DNA from: Actinomycetes bacterium
GTDB lineage: Bacteria; Actinomycetota; Acidimicrobiia; Acidimicrobiales; Acidimicrobiaceae
DNA: 64,000 nucleotides
Reading direction: 5' to 3'
Assembly: GCA_021805205.1 (NCBI GenBank)
Contig: JAJZFV010000002.1
Coordinates: 186,001-250,000 of the forward strand
The position numbers and the translations under genes are program-made. Under the pieces are notes generated by a model. That model was not told the DNA's origin. It made no database searches and saw only the letters and a program-made list of their open reading frames with translations. Numbering within the stretch: position 1 is the stretch's first letter; each line of letters opens with the position of its first letter. Shown here piece by piece: positions 9,072-18,112 of this stretch.

Positions 9072-9595
9072 TTTCGTTGACATCGATTTGGCCCAACCTT
9101 CCACGATCTCAGCAATTGAACTGCTCCAATAAAATCCCGAACGATCACCTTTTATCATCTCGGACCAATTGAGCTACCTTTTACAAATTCGCAGTCGCTT
9201 GTAGCTTCCAAACCGCCAAAGTACTTGTGATAAAACCCTCTCGCTTCTTTTGAATTTGAAAGCGGGCTTAGGTCGGGATTGGACGCCTGTTTTGCCAATA
9301 CCCAACAGCCAAATCCGAAATTAGAAGACTGGATCGTCGAAGACAAATTAAGAAGGTCTCACCTAATTGACGGCACACGTGAGAGATTCATCTTTATCCG
9401 ATACCGATAATCTCCAAATATGGCTTACCCATGATCAATTTATGTCTAACTATCCACATGGAAGGCATAGTGCTTGGTCATCTAACCATTCGTTTACATA
9501 AAAGGTCTAAGCTAAAAATCACGACCTAAAAATAGGGTTTCCAAAGCGATTTATCCACCATCAAAGTGGAGCAAAAAGCCAGAAAGGTGCGTTTT
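9072..9595. other. Intergenic region, no gene recognised
   Basis: About 520 nt between the tRNA-Pro terminator and gnd. The short ORFs here (85 aa across the tRNA, 63 aa on the minus strand) have no protein-like composition. The last 60 nt contain the gnd ribosome binding site (GAAAGGTG, 8 nt before ATG 9596). Otherwise I see nothing. Confidence 0.5.
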
Positions 9596-10612
9596 ATGCA
9601 ACTGGGAATGATCGGTCTCGGCCGTATGGGTGGAAATTTAGTTCGTAGACTTATGGCAAATGGCCACGACACCGTAGTTTACGACGTAAGCAAAGAGGCG
9701 GTCGCAGCGCTAGAGGCAGAAGGCGCTACTGGTGCAACCTCCATCAAAGACTTTGTTGAGAAACTCTCCAAGCCACGCGCAGCGTGGATCATGGTTCCAG
9801 CTGGCGAGATAACGACTTCAACGGTGCATGAACTAGCAGAGTATATGGAGGAAGGCGACATCATCATCGATGGCGGCAACTCCTACTACCGAGACGACAT
9901 CGATCGAGCGAACAAGTTGAAGAAGAAGGGAATCTCATACGTCGACGTAGGAACCAGTGGTGGGGTCTGGGGCCTTGAACGCGGCTACTGTCTTATGGTC
10001 GGTGGCGATAAAGCCATCGTCGATCACCTTTCACCTATCTTTTCCACCATCGCTCCCGGTTTAGAGGCGGCGCCTCGTACGCCTAATCGTAGCGGAGAGG
10101 TTGAAAACTATGAGACTGGTTGGCACCACTGCGGACCAAACGGCGCTGGACACTTTGTCAAGATGGTTCACAACGGAATCGAATACGGTCTCATGGCAGC
10201 ATACGCCGAAGGTTTCAACATCCTAAAAAATGCGAATATTGGATCAGCGACGCGCGATAACGACGCTGAAACTGCGCCCCTTGCTCATCCCGAGTACTAC
10301 CAGTTCGACTTCGATATCGCGGCTATCGCTGAACTTTGGAGAAGGGGAAGTGTAGTTACCTCGTGGCTCCTCGACCTAACGGCTATCGCTCTCGTCGATT
10401 CGCCCGATCTAAGTGAATTTGGCGGTAGGGTCTCCGATTCGGGAGAGGGACGTTGGACTACCCTAGCCGCCGTCGAAGAGGGGGTTCCAGCCCCGGTTCT
10501 TACAGCGTCTCTGTATTCGAGGTTCGCATCGCGCGATCTCGACAAGTATGCAAACCAGATCCTAAGCGCTATGCGCAAGGGGTTCGGTGGCCACGCCGAG
10601 AAGAAGGATTAA
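9596..10612 (+). CDS. gnd: 6-phosphogluconate dehydrogenase, short (GndA/YqeC) form
   Basis: Oxidative decarboxylation of 6-phosphogluconate to ribulose 5-phosphate. The Rossmann fingerprint [13 protein letters not shown] is followed by VVYDVSKE; an Asp at the end of the second strand fits NAD(+) preference, typical of the short form. [29 protein letters not shown] and [21 protein letters not shown] are substrate-binding and catalytic stretches. With about 338 residues it is the short version, not the 470-residue one. The tracked ORF begins at GTG 9566, but ATG 9596 follows GAAAGGTG. Followed at 4 nt by a HAD phosphatase and then a ROK kinase: a small sugar-phosphate operon. Confidence 0.93.
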   Translation: MQLGMIGLGRMGGNLVRRLMANGHDTVVYDVSKEAVAALEAEGATGATSIKDFVEKLSKPRAAWIMVPAGEITTSTVHELAEYMEEGDIIIDGGNSYYRDDIDRANKLKKKGISYVDVGTSGGVWGLERGYCLMVGGDKAIVDHLSPIFSTIAPGLEAAPRTPNRSGEVENYETGWHHCGPNGAGHFVKMVHNGIEYGLMAAYAEGFNILKNANIGSATRDNDAETAPLAHPEYYQFDFDIAAIAELWRRGSVVTSWLLDLTAIALVDSPDLSEFGGRVSDSGEGRWTTLAAVEEGVPAPVLTASLYSRFASRDLDKYANQILSAMRKGFGGHAEKKD

Positions 10613-10616
10613 GGCG

Positions 10617-11318
10617 GTGTCGAATACCAGCGCTCAATCCAAACGAGTATATCTATTCGACATAGATGGCACTTTGCTCATCTCCGATGGAGCTGGATCG
10701 TCCTCATGGACCCTAGCCTTCGAGGAGCTGTACCAGATCTCAGCCGACATCTTTCAGTACACCGACACTGGTATGACTGATCAAGCTATCGCCAAACACA
10801 CCTTCGAGGCAACTATGAAGCGAAGTGCTACAGAGGCCGAACTCAAAGAGTTGATTGAGGTAAGACTTCGTCATCTCTGTGATACCATCAACGCGTCGGC
10901 GCACTTTGAAGTACTTGGTGGAGTTGTGGAGCTACTCACCAAGTTGAAGGCGTCGGGGGCTATTCTTGGAGTTGTTACCGGCAACCTCCAGCAAGCAGCA
11001 GAGATGAAGCTAGAGAAGGCAAAGTTATCCGACTTCTTTACCTTTGGCGGATACGGCTCAGACGCATTTGAGCGTGTTGACCTAACTCAAGTGGCGATAG
11101 ATCGCTGTCGCCAAATTCACGGATCAGATCTACCTTTAGACGACTTCGTCGCCATAGGGGATACCCCAAATGACGTAAAGGCGGCCCATGGTTGTCATAT
11201 ACAATGCGTTGGAGTAGGAACACACAAGTACAAACGAGAAGAGTTGGCGGCTGCAGGTGCCGACTTCGCCATCGACGATCTAAGATATGGCCTTCCGATG
11301 TTTGGAATTGACCTTTAG
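10617..11318 (+). CDS. HAD-family phosphatase (phosphoglycolate phosphatase-like)
   Basis: HAD hydrolase with motif I FDIDGTLL, motif II VVTGN, a Lys in the following helix, and motif IV GDTPNDVKAA. The alpha-helical cap between motifs I and II places it in subfamily IA near phosphoglycolate phosphatases, but the substrate is not defined by sequence. GTG 10617, just after the gnd stop and preceded by AAGAAGG/TAAGG, is a better start than GTG 10587, which would overlap gnd. Position between gnd and a sugar kinase suggests a sugar-phosphate or repair substrate. Confidence 0.85.
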   Translation: MSNTSAQSKRVYLFDIDGTLLISDGAGSSSWTLAFEELYQISADIFQYTDTGMTDQAIAKHTFEATMKRSATEAELKELIEVRLRHLCDTINASAHFEVLGGVVELLTKLKASGAILGVVTGNLQQAAEMKLEKAKLSDFFTFGGYGSDAFERVDLTQVAIDRCRQIHGSDLPLDDFVAIGDTPNDVKAAHGCHIQCVGVGTHKYKREELAAAGADFAIDDLRYGLPMFGIDL

Positions 11319-11343
11319 AGATAGTTTGAGCAAAGGGGATCAG

Positions 11344-12228
11344 TTGCAAAGCGAATTACTTGGAGTTGACATCGGAGGAACCCATTTTCGAATGGGTTTC
11401 GTCTCTAATGACGGCGGCGTCATAGGGCACAAATCCCTACCGACTCCATCTTTTTCAACTTCATTCGATGCCTTTGTCGATCTGCGTCAGCTGATCGATC
11501 CCGACCACCAAGCCAAGAGGCTGGTGGTGGGCGTTCCCGGAGTCGTCGACTACAAGGAGCAGCGCCTCATCTATGCTCCTAATATTCCACAGAACTTCGT
11601 GCCAGAGTTGAACTCCAAGGCAATAAGTGAAAACCTCCAAGTTGAGACCCTTATCGTAAATGATGCAGACCTAGCCGCTATCGGAGAGGCAAACTTTGGG
11701 GCGGGACGCGGCAGCGAATCGATGGCCTACATTACCATCTCAACTGGCGTAGGTGCCGCTGTCGTCGTAGACAAACACCTCCTTCGCTCACGCCACTCTA
11801 TAGCCGAGCTCGGCCATAGTTTTATCGATGCCTTGTCCGCAACCGTCGATGGCGTCGGCTCGGTGGAGCTTATGGCGAGCGGAACCGCTCTGGGCATGAT
11901 CGCCAAAGAGGAGGGAGTAGCCCTACCAAATGCAGAGATCGTAAAGAGAGCTACGGCCGGCGATATCGAATGTGCCCGCCTTGTCGAGCGACTCGCCCAC
12001 AACGCTGCGGTCTCGATGGCAAATATGGTTCACCTCTTCTCGGTCGATACGATCGTCCTAGGCGGAGGAGTTTCGCTCTCAGGCGACTATTTCTTCAACC
12101 TTGCAGTCGAAGGCTTCAACCGACTCTGCCCTCCATACTTTTCGGTTGAAGTCAAGCGTGCTGAACTTGGCGACGAAGCGGGGCTATCGGGCGCTGGTGC
12201 GGCATTTGACGCCTTCGAGATGAATTAG
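11344..12228 (+). CDS. ROK-family sugar kinase lacking the zinc motif
   Basis: Actin-fold kinase of the ROK group, probably phosphorylating glucose or a related hexose. The phosphate 1 loop is LLGVDIGGTHFRMGF, the catalytic Asp is in LIVNDADLAAIGE, and the phosphate 2/adenosine part is in AYITISTGVGAAVV and IVLGGGVSL. After the conserved IAELGH, the Cys-rich zinc signature CxCGxxGCxE normally seen in ROK proteins is missing; the stretch reads SATVDGVGSVELMASG. The TTG at 11344, 5 nt after AAAGGGG, is preferred over the tracked 11287, which overlaps the HAD gene. Third gene of the gnd operon. Confidence 0.85.
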   Translation: MQSELLGVDIGGTHFRMGFVSNDGGVIGHKSLPTPSFSTSFDAFVDLRQLIDPDHQAKRLVVGVPGVVDYKEQRLIYAPNIPQNFVPELNSKAISENLQVETLIVNDADLAAIGEANFGAGRGSESMAYITISTGVGAAVVVDKHLLRSRHSIAELGHSFIDALSATVDGVGSVELMASGTALGMIAKEEGVALPNAEIVKRATAGDIECARLVERLAHNAAVSMANMVHLFSVDTIVLGGGVSLSGDYFFNLAVEGFNRLCPPYFSVEVKRAELGDEAGLSGAGAAFDAFEMN

Positions 12229-12511
12229 TCGACAGAGCCTTATTCGATGACTTTGGGGAAAACTCAAGTTCAAAATAAAAAGGGCGCCTTGGTCATCGCT
12301 TTTACGCTCTTCATACCGGTAACGCTTTTCTCGCCCCTCAATTTCGCTTGCGGCGCGGCCAACTAGATATAGCCAAGTTTTAGTAACGTTGCTTTGTCCA
12401 AGGCTATCGTTGAAGTCGAGTACCAACCTCCAAGTGCGACTACTTGCAACGAATAAAAAGAAGAAAGCACAGTGGCTAACTTCACCTAACTGCAACTTGC
12501 CAAGCCAACGA

Positions 12512-12922
12512 TCAGCTCTCTTTCGATCCTTTAATGTTTGCGGCAAAGTCCTCAATAGCCCGAAAGAGAGGAAGTCGTGATGACTCTAGCCGATACCAGA
12601 TCCACCTACCCCGTCTCTCAGAGGTCAACCAACCCGCATGAACAAGGGTCGTGAGGTGGTGGCTAACTGTGGATTGAGATCGTCCAACGCTTGCAACTAA
12701 GGCACAAGCGCAGAGGGGCTCGGGATAGGCATCGGCGTAGTGGGCAAGGAGTTTCAACCGTATCGGATCTGAGGTAGCAGCTAGCACTTCAGCTATCTCT
12801 TTTGAATATCTCGATACTTGGTTCGCCGATGTTCCAACCTCCCCAAAGTCGCAACGCTGCGAAGTAGCATCCACCTCCACTGGTACCTTCGGTTCTCGCA
12901 CGATCTCTGAGTCTAAAAGCAC
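12512..12922 (-). CDS. arsR: ArsR-family arsenic-responsive repressor
   Basis: Winged-helix metalloregulator. The domain begins near residue 40 (VLAATSDPIRLKLL), with a candidate As(III) site Cys71-Ala-Cys73 (PLCACALV) at the position of the ELCVCDL motif of classical ArsR, and a recognition helix SQSTVSHHLTTLVHAGWL. The first 40 residues are an extension that includes another Cys (24). It is transcribed divergently from the aquaporin-arsC pair across a 48-nt gap containing a perfect palindrome, so it very likely represses that promoter and probably its own. GTG start. Confidence 0.9.
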   Translation of the reverse strand: MLLDSEIVREPKVPVEVDATSQRCDFGEVGTSANQVSRYSKEIAEVLAATSDPIRLKLLAHYADAYPEPLCACALVASVGRSQSTVSHHLTTLVHAGWLTSERRGRWIWYRLESSRLPLFRAIEDFAANIKGSKES

Positions 12923-12934
12923 AAACTAAGTTGA

Positions 12935-12962
12935 TTGTCATATCGATCAATATCGATATGAT
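12935..12962 (+). promoter_or_regulatory. Promoter of aqp-arsC (TTGTCA-16-TATGAT)
   Basis: -35 TTGTCA (12935-12940), 16-nt spacer, -10 TATGAT (12957-12962). The aqp ATG lies 8 nt after the -10, so the transcript would be leaderless or nearly so. Confidence 0.65.
12938..12961. promoter_or_regulatory. ArsR operator palindrome
   Basis: TCATATCGAT-CAAT-ATCGATATGA is a perfect 10-bp inverted repeat with a 4-nt spacer. It covers the spacer and much of both promoter boxes of aqp-arsC, the classic placement for a repressor that excludes polymerase. Confidence 0.8.
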
Positions 12963-12970
12963 ATTTACCC

Positions 12971-13672
12971 ATGGAGCGCGAAGGAAATTTAACTGCTTTC
13001 GAGACAAGGGTCACACAGCGGCGGCTGATAAGCGAATTTACAGGAACGGCGATCCTTCTCTTAGCCGTAGTCGGATCTGGCATTCAAGCTACCCTCCTTT
13101 CACCGCACGACGTGGGCTTAGAGTTACTGGAAAACGCGCTTGCTACAGCTGCGATTCTTCTCTTTATAATTACAATCTTCGCCAAGGAGTCTGGGGCTCA
13201 CTTCAATCCGCTAGTTACAGCCTTGGCAGCATTTAAAGGTCAGCTCACTTGGGAACAGGCCACAGTTCAGATGATCGCCCAATTTGCGGGGGCAATTGTC
13301 GGGACCCTCGCAGCAAATTCAATCTTTGGCGTTCCAAATATCGCTTTTTCGAGCCATATTCGCCAATCCTCTGATCACTTTTTCTCCGAGGTAATAGCTA
13401 CCTTTCTCCTCATAATGGTCATCGAGCTTTCTGGAAAGACATACGATGCAAAAGCGACTCCTGCTCTCATAGCCGCACTCATTGGCGCTGCCTACTTCTT
13501 CACCTCCTCTACCTCATTTGCCAATCCCGCCGCGACAATTGGAAGGATGTTTACTACTTCTTTTGCGGGAATTAGTCCCTCATCCACCATCTCTTTCATC
13601 GCGGCTCAAATAATTGGTACTGCAGGCGCATACATGTTTTCAAAACTCTTTATGAGCAAAGGGCAAATTTAA
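12971..13672 (+). CDS. Aquaglyceroporin (MIP family), likely arsenite channel
   Basis: Six-helix channel protein. The two half-helix motifs are NPL (79-81, GAHFNPLVTA) and NPA (185-187, SFANPAATIGR), so the first NPA is altered to NPL. A channel placed between arsR and arsC, with no ArsB or Acr3 in the window, matches the arsR-aqpS-arsC arrangement known from Sinorhizobium meliloti, where As(III) made by ArsC leaves through AqpS. Export through the channel here is inference by synteny. The stop is only 2 nt before the arsC start. The ATG at 12971 abuts the promoter. Confidence 0.87.
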   Translation: MEREGNLTAFETRVTQRRLISEFTGTAILLLAVVGSGIQATLLSPHDVGLELLENALATAAILLFIITIFAKESGAHFNPLVTALAAFKGQLTWEQATVQMIAQFAGAIVGTLAANSIFGVPNIAFSSHIRQSSDHFFSEVIATFLLIMVIELSGKTYDAKATPALIAALIGAAYFFTSSTSFANPAATIGRMFTTSFAGISPSSTISFIAAQIIGTAGAYMFSKLFMSKGQI

Positions 13673-13674
13673 AA

Positions 13675-14082
13675 ATGGATAAAAAAGAGGTTCTCTTCGT
13701 CTGCGTTCACAACGCTGGAAGATCTCAGATGGCCGCCGGCCTTATGAGGGAGTTGGCCAGCGACCTCGTAGATGTAAAGGCTGCTGGAAGCGAACCGGCT
13801 GAAACGTTAAATCCAGCGGTCGTCGCCGCTATGGCGGAGATTGGGATCGACATCTCGCAGCAAGTACCCCGCAAACTCACCTTCGATGACGCCAAGGCGA
13901 CTGACGTAGCCATCACCATGGGTTGTGGAGATGCCTGCCCTGTCTTCCCCGGGAAAACCTATCTCGACTGGCAACTTGATGATCCGGCCGGAAAGTCAAT
14001 TGAAGATGTTCGCAAGATCCGCGATCAAATAAAGAACTTGGTCGAAGAACTCGCAGAGCAAATAAGAAGCGGCAAGATATAA
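13675..14082 (+). CDS. arsC: Arsenate reductase, low-MW phosphatase fold
   Basis: Reduces As(V) to As(III) in the cytoplasm. The phosphatase-type loop is VCVHNAGRSQMA with catalytic Cys10 and Arg16; the stretch MGCGDACPVFPG (Cys84, Cys88) and YLDWQLDDPAG match corynebacterial ArsC enzymes, which use mycothiol/mycoredoxin rather than thioredoxin. That electron donor is therefore likely but not shown. It starts 2 nt after the aquaglyceroporin. In some actinobacteria these two proteins are reported as a single fused polypeptide; here they remain separate but nearly abutting. Confidence 0.92.
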   Translation: MDKKEVLFVCVHNAGRSQMAAGLMRELASDLVDVKAAGSEPAETLNPAVVAAMAEIGIDISQQVPRKLTFDDAKATDVAITMGCGDACPVFPGKTYLDWQLDDPAGKSIEDVRKIRDQIKNLVEELAEQIRSGKI

Positions 14083-14136
14083 CAAACTTCTTCGTGTTGT
14101 CGATTCAGATGTGCGCAGATTGGGGCTCACCATCGC

Positions 14137-14142
14137 TAAATT
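14137..14142 (+). promoter_or_regulatory. -10 box of aminotransferase gene (leaderless candidate)
   Basis: TAAATT, then 7 nt, then ATG 14150. This selects ATG 14150 over the tracked GTG 14111. Confidence 0.45.
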
Positions 14143-14149
14143 GAAGACC

Positions 14150-15316
14150 ATGCGGAGCAGGCAACGGTATCTTTCTTCACGACTTCAAGGCTTTGGAACG
14201 ACCATATTTGCAACTATGTCTCAGTTGGCGATCGAGACCAACTCGGTCAACCTTGGGCAAGGGTTTCCCGACTATGATGGTCCGGAGCTAATCGCAGAGG
14301 CTGCGATTGCAGCCATTAGAAGCGGCCTAAACCAGTATCCACCTGGACCAGGGATTGAACCACTCCGAAGGGCAGTAGCACTTCATAATCAAGAGCACTA
14401 CGGTGTTATCTACGATCCAACTACAGAGGTTTTGATAACCGCCGGTGCAACTGAGGCCCTGGCATCTACATTGATATCACTCCTCGAAGTCGGAGACGAA
14501 GTGGTGGTCTTCGAGCCCTGCTACGACTCATACGTTGCATCTATTGCCATGGCTGGAGCTCGAGCGGTCCCAATCCGCCTCAACGGTCCGAATTGGGACT
14601 TCGACTTTGAAAAACTTAGATCATCGATAGGACCTCGAACCAGAGCTATCCTGGTAAATACTCCTCACAATCCGACTGGCAAGGTCTTTGACTTTGAAGA
14701 GCTGAGCGAGATCGCAAGGTTAGCGATCGAAAACGACCTCCTTGTCATTACCGACGAGGTCTACGAACACTTAGTCTTTGAAGGAACACACCACTATTTA
14801 GCGTCATTCGACGGCATGCGTGAGCGGACGATCTCAATCTCATCTGCAGCTAAAACATTCTCCTTCACCGGCTGGAAGATCGGTTGGGTCGTTGCACAAC
14901 CAGAACTAATTGCTGCGATTAGAACTTCAAAGCAATTTCTTACATACGTAAATGGCGCCCCATTTCAGCACGCTATCGCCAAAGGGCTCGAACCAGAGCT
15001 CGACCTCACTAGAGAGGCGAAATTGGCGCTAGGTCCCTCGAGGGACCTACTTATCGGTGCTCTGGATCAACTGGAGCTAAATCCTATGCCAACTGCTGGC
15101 ACCTACTTTGTCAACTGCGACATCTCATCGGTCACAAAGGAAGATGCCCTCACCTTTTGCATGCGCATGGCAAATGAGGCCGGCGTGGTAGCGATACCGA
15201 GCTCCGTCTTCTACCTCGACCGCGAAGGCAGCGAACACTACGTTCGCTTCGCATTCTGCAAGAGAACTTCGGTCATTGACGAAGCGGTCTCTCGCCTCGA
15301 ATCTTGGTTAGATTGA
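14150..15316 (+). CDS. Class I/II aminotransferase (DapC / kynurenine aminotransferase-like)
   Basis: PLP-dependent, fold type I. NLGQGFPDYDGP is the N-terminal substrate-binding signature, NTPHNPTGKVF and ITDEVYEHLVF contact PLP, and SAAKTFSFTGWKIGW holds the Schiff-base Lys. This variant resembles mycobacterial N-succinyldiaminopimelate aminotransferase and kynurenine/glutamine aminotransferases; substrate specificity cannot be read from the sequence. lysC and asd about 5 kb away would fit a lysine role, but are not adjacent. ATG 14150 gives the usual family N-terminus (SSRLQGFGTTIF) and is supported by a -10 box. Confidence 0.87.
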   Translation: MRSRQRYLSSRLQGFGTTIFATMSQLAIETNSVNLGQGFPDYDGPELIAEAAIAAIRSGLNQYPPGPGIEPLRRAVALHNQEHYGVIYDPTTEVLITAGATEALASTLISLLEVGDEVVVFEPCYDSYVASIAMAGARAVPIRLNGPNWDFDFEKLRSSIGPRTRAILVNTPHNPTGKVFDFEELSEIARLAIENDLLVITDEVYEHLVFEGTHHYLASFDGMRERTISISSAAKTFSFTGWKIGWVVAQPELIAAIRTSKQFLTYVNGAPFQHAIAKGLEPELDLTREAKLALGPSRDLLIGALDQLELNPMPTAGTYFVNCDISSVTKEDALTFCMRMANEAGVVAIPSSVFYLDREGSEHYVRFAFCKRTSVIDEAVSRLESWLD

Positions 15317-16128
15317 CCGTAGCTTCGACGACCGATTGAGAGAAATAAGGGCAAACCATAGCTCAAGGTAGCAGATCCTCTACAAATTCGAGATGATAGA
15401 TAATCCTTTGACTTTTTTGCTGGTAGATAGATCGTCTCGAGACCAATAGATCCGCGTCATAAAGATCCAACAAAAACAGAGATACCTAAAGGCGATCTAC
15501 CCCTGACGAGATCGAGTGCCAGGGTTGGCGAAGCACAATCCTTTCAGTAAAACTCGATGCCGCTTCAACTCCAGATCAACGTTTATATCTTTACATTCTG
15601 CCGCTAGGTGACAGAGCAGTTCTAAGCGAGATAAAATCAATTAGTTACCGCTGCATTGATTATTCGAAAAAACATTTGACGACAATTAAGAATGTAATCC
15701 TTACTTTATATTCAGGATTCCTTAAGGTATTTATCAACTTGTCGCCGTGGATAGCGCAATTCACAATCGTATGTACGTCGAAGAATCTAAACTGACAAAA
15801 ACTAGAAAGTCACTTTGTCTCCTGTCAACTTGGCTGTAATCTCAGTAAATGAAACCATTATAAATTCATAAGTTACCTGATCAAGTAGATGTTTCTCTTG
15901 GAGCCACAGCTCCCACCGAAAGTTCCAACCATTAGGTAATTGCGCTTAGCAGATGTAATTATCAAGCAATTCATAAGACCGGCAAAGTTGCTGACTCATC
16001 TATCAAGTGCAGATACTCAATCCATTTGTGGCCTTAGCTCGTCGACGCAAATAACTTTCCTAGCACCTACCTTCAGTAACGATTCATCTAATTTCGCTAT
16101 TGTTTTGCTCAGAGAGGCGGATTTTGAA
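15317..16128. other. Intergenic region, no gene recognised
   Basis: About 810 nt between the aminotransferase and the ferric-reductase-like gene. The tracked ORF from 15940 is an upstream extension of the latter without protein-like composition. I see a loose inverted repeat AATCCT...AGGATT near 15693-15716 and nothing else convincing. Regulatory DNA for the redox operon may lie in the last 200 nt. Confidence 0.45.
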
Positions 16129-17523
16129 ATGGAAAGTACGACTTTTTTCCCTGACACTTCACAACTTGGAAATGTTAGGAGCAGCTCAGTAGAAGCTAAG
16201 CGCAACACACCTAGACCCCCATCGCGCCTGGCATTCAATGCGATGGTGGCACTACTTGGTCTTGGCCTAGGGGTATTCGTAGCGCTACCAATCGTCGATG
16301 GAACCCAAAGTGAACTACACATCACCGGCGGCCTTGCCATGTTCATCGGATCAGTCACCGGACTAATTGGTACCTACTTAGCCTTGATAATGGTGATTCT
16401 CGCAAGCAGAATGCCCGCTCTTGAACGAATACTAGGTCAAGGCGGAGTTATCCATTGGCACCGTAAGTTGGCTCCGTGGCCAATCTTGCTGATTATTGCC
16501 CATGCCATCTTTCTCACATTGTCATATGCCGAGGCGGCAAAGAGTGGGTTTTTATCCGAAGTTGGCGTCGTAGTCAATACATTTCCTCACCTGGTAAGCG
16601 CGACTATCGGCCTCGGAATTATGGTTCTGATAGGCATAGTATCAGTTCCACAAATTCGCAGAAATATTTCAAGAGAGAACTGGTGGATCCTTCATCTTCT
16701 CATGTACGTCGCCCTAGCGATTTCGTTTGCCCATGAGATCGCCCTAGGACCATCTTTTGTGAAACACCCCCTAACACAAATTGCATGGATTGGGGGGTGG
16801 GTCTTAGCACTGGCACTTATCGTGATATTTCGCATCGGAGTACCAGTAGTTAGATCGCTTCGCTACAAATTACGCGTCGCCGAAGTGCATCCCGAGAGCG
16901 AAGGTGTGGTCTCGATAGTTCTTGAGGGCAAGGGGCTAGAGCGACTAAAGATCTCTGGCGGACAATTCTTCGAGTGGCGATTCTTGACCAAAGGAATGTG
17001 GTGGCAAGCGCACCCATTCACCGTCTCAGCCCTGCCAAAGCCTCCTTTCTTGCGACTGACCGTCAAGGCCCTGGGAGACTTCTCATCGTCTCTCGCACAG
17101 ATCAAAGTTGGAACTTCAGTGGCCATAGAGGGACCCTATGGTTCATTTACAGTGGAGGCATCAAAACGGCCGATGGCTCTTTTGATAGCGGGTGGAATAG
17201 GCGTTACCGCAGTTCGATCACTATTGGAAGAGATCTCCCCCAAGGCTCGCCCGGTGGTTATATTGCGAGCCAACAAAGAGTCCGAACTGGCACTGCTGGA
17301 CGAAATTTCGGAGCTGGTAAAACTTCGCAAAGGGGTAGTTCACAAGTTAATCGGCAGTCGTGAATCGGTAAAATTGACATCAATAATAAAACTTGTACCC
17401 GACATGAAGCGACGCGACGTATTTATCTGCGGTCCTGAGGGCTTTGTAAATCAAGTTGAATCGATCGTAAAGAAGAGCGGCGTCCCCTCCGAGGCCATCC
17501 ACCACGAAGCTTACAGTATCTAG
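16129..17523 (+). CDS. Ferric-reductase-like transmembrane flavoprotein oxidoreductase
   Basis: A heme-type ferric-reductase membrane domain (about residues 35-220; six hydrophobic segments; His in VIHWHRKLAPW, IIAHAIFL, LHLLMYVAL and FAHEIAL) is followed by a flavodoxin-reductase-like module: FAD site HPFTVSALPK, phosphate loop GPYGSFT, NAD(P) site IAGGIGVTAVRSLL and C-terminal FICGPEGFVNQ. It should move electrons from NAD(P)H through FAD and heme to the outer face of the membrane. ATG 16129 behind GAGAGGCGG replaces the tracked 15940. A secreted FMN-binding protein and ApbE follow immediately, so the acceptor is probably the covalently bound FMN of the next gene product. Confidence 0.88.
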   Translation: MESTTFFPDTSQLGNVRSSSVEAKRNTPRPPSRLAFNAMVALLGLGLGVFVALPIVDGTQSELHITGGLAMFIGSVTGLIGTYLALIMVILASRMPALERILGQGGVIHWHRKLAPWPILLIIAHAIFLTLSYAEAAKSGFLSEVGVVVNTFPHLVSATIGLGIMVLIGIVSVPQIRRNISRENWWILHLLMYVALAISFAHEIALGPSFVKHPLTQIAWIGGWVLALALIVIFRIGVPVVRSLRYKLRVAEVHPESEGVVSIVLEGKGLERLKISGGQFFEWRFLTKGMWWQAHPFTVSALPKPPFLRLTVKALGDFSSSLAQIKVGTSVAIEGPYGSFTVEASKRPMALLIAGGIGVTAVRSLLEEISPKARPVVILRANKESELALLDEISELVKLRKGVVHKLIGSRESVKLTSIIKLVPDMKRRDVFICGPEGFVNQVESIVKKSGVPSEAIHHEAYSI

Positions 17524-17539
17524 TTAGGAATATAACCAA

Positions 17540-18112
17540 GTGAAACCGTCCTTAATGCTAATAGGCGCTGCCACAGTCGGCTTTGTTGGAGTGATCGTGA
17601 TTCACGGGCCAGCGGCATCTCCTCAATCCACCTCCTTAGTAAAGTCGAGCGCACCGACTCAATCTGCGACCGCTACAACCGCGTCGACTAGCCCTGGATC
17701 GACCACGACTACGGCGGCTTCGGCCAGCTCCGCCTCAACTACGACGACCGTAGCACCGGCAAATTCGCAGTCGACCACCACGACTGTTGTCAATCCCACT
17801 ACATCCACTACCACTGCACCAAAGTCAATTTCAAATGCAACGATGATCGGCTCTTTGGAAAACTACGGATACGGGCAGATGGCTGTGAAAGTAACGATCG
17901 CGAATAACAAAATTACCGATGTGAGCGTAACTTCACTTCAGACCGCTGAATCCTACTCATTGCAGTTAGAGCAGCAGGTAGTTCCAATCTTGAAGTCTGA
18001 GGTTCTCAAGGCTCAGAGTGCACAGATCATGGGGATCACCGGCGCCACCTATACCAGCGAGGCATATGCATACTCGCTCCAAAGCGCCTTGACCAAACTC
18101 AACTTCAAGTGA
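17540..18112 (+). CDS. Secreted FMN-binding domain protein
   Basis: A signal/anchor segment (LMLIGAATVGFVGVIVI) is followed by about 80 residues of Ser/Thr/Ala linker with TTT runs and a C-terminal FMN-binding domain as in RnfG/NqrC. The flavinylation motif is ITGATYTS (166-173) with Thr170 the expected FMN attachment site; the Asp normally three residues before the Thr/Ser is Met here. It lies outside the membrane, tethered by a long flexible linker. It sits 16 nt after the ferric-reductase-like gene and overlaps apbE as GTGA, so electron donor, carrier and flavin transferase are encoded together. Confidence 0.87.
   Translation: MKPSLMLIGAATVGFVGVIVIHGPAASPQSTSLVKSSAPTQSATATTASTSPGSTTTTAASASSASTTTTVAPANSQSTTTTVVNPTTSTTTAPKSISNATMIGSLENYGYGQMAVKVTIANNKITDVSVTSLQTAESYSLQLEQQVVPILKSEVLKAQSAQIMGITGATYTSEAYAYSLQSALTKLNFK

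Noticed and set aside
12184-12555. 123-aa minus-strand ORF between ROK kinase and arsR
   Set aside because: Overlaps the ends of two solid genes, low-complexity composition, no start signal.
15343-15372. AGGGCAAACC reminiscent of a c-di-GMP-I riboswitch
   Set aside because: The required GACGCAAAGCC-like segment and second stem are missing.
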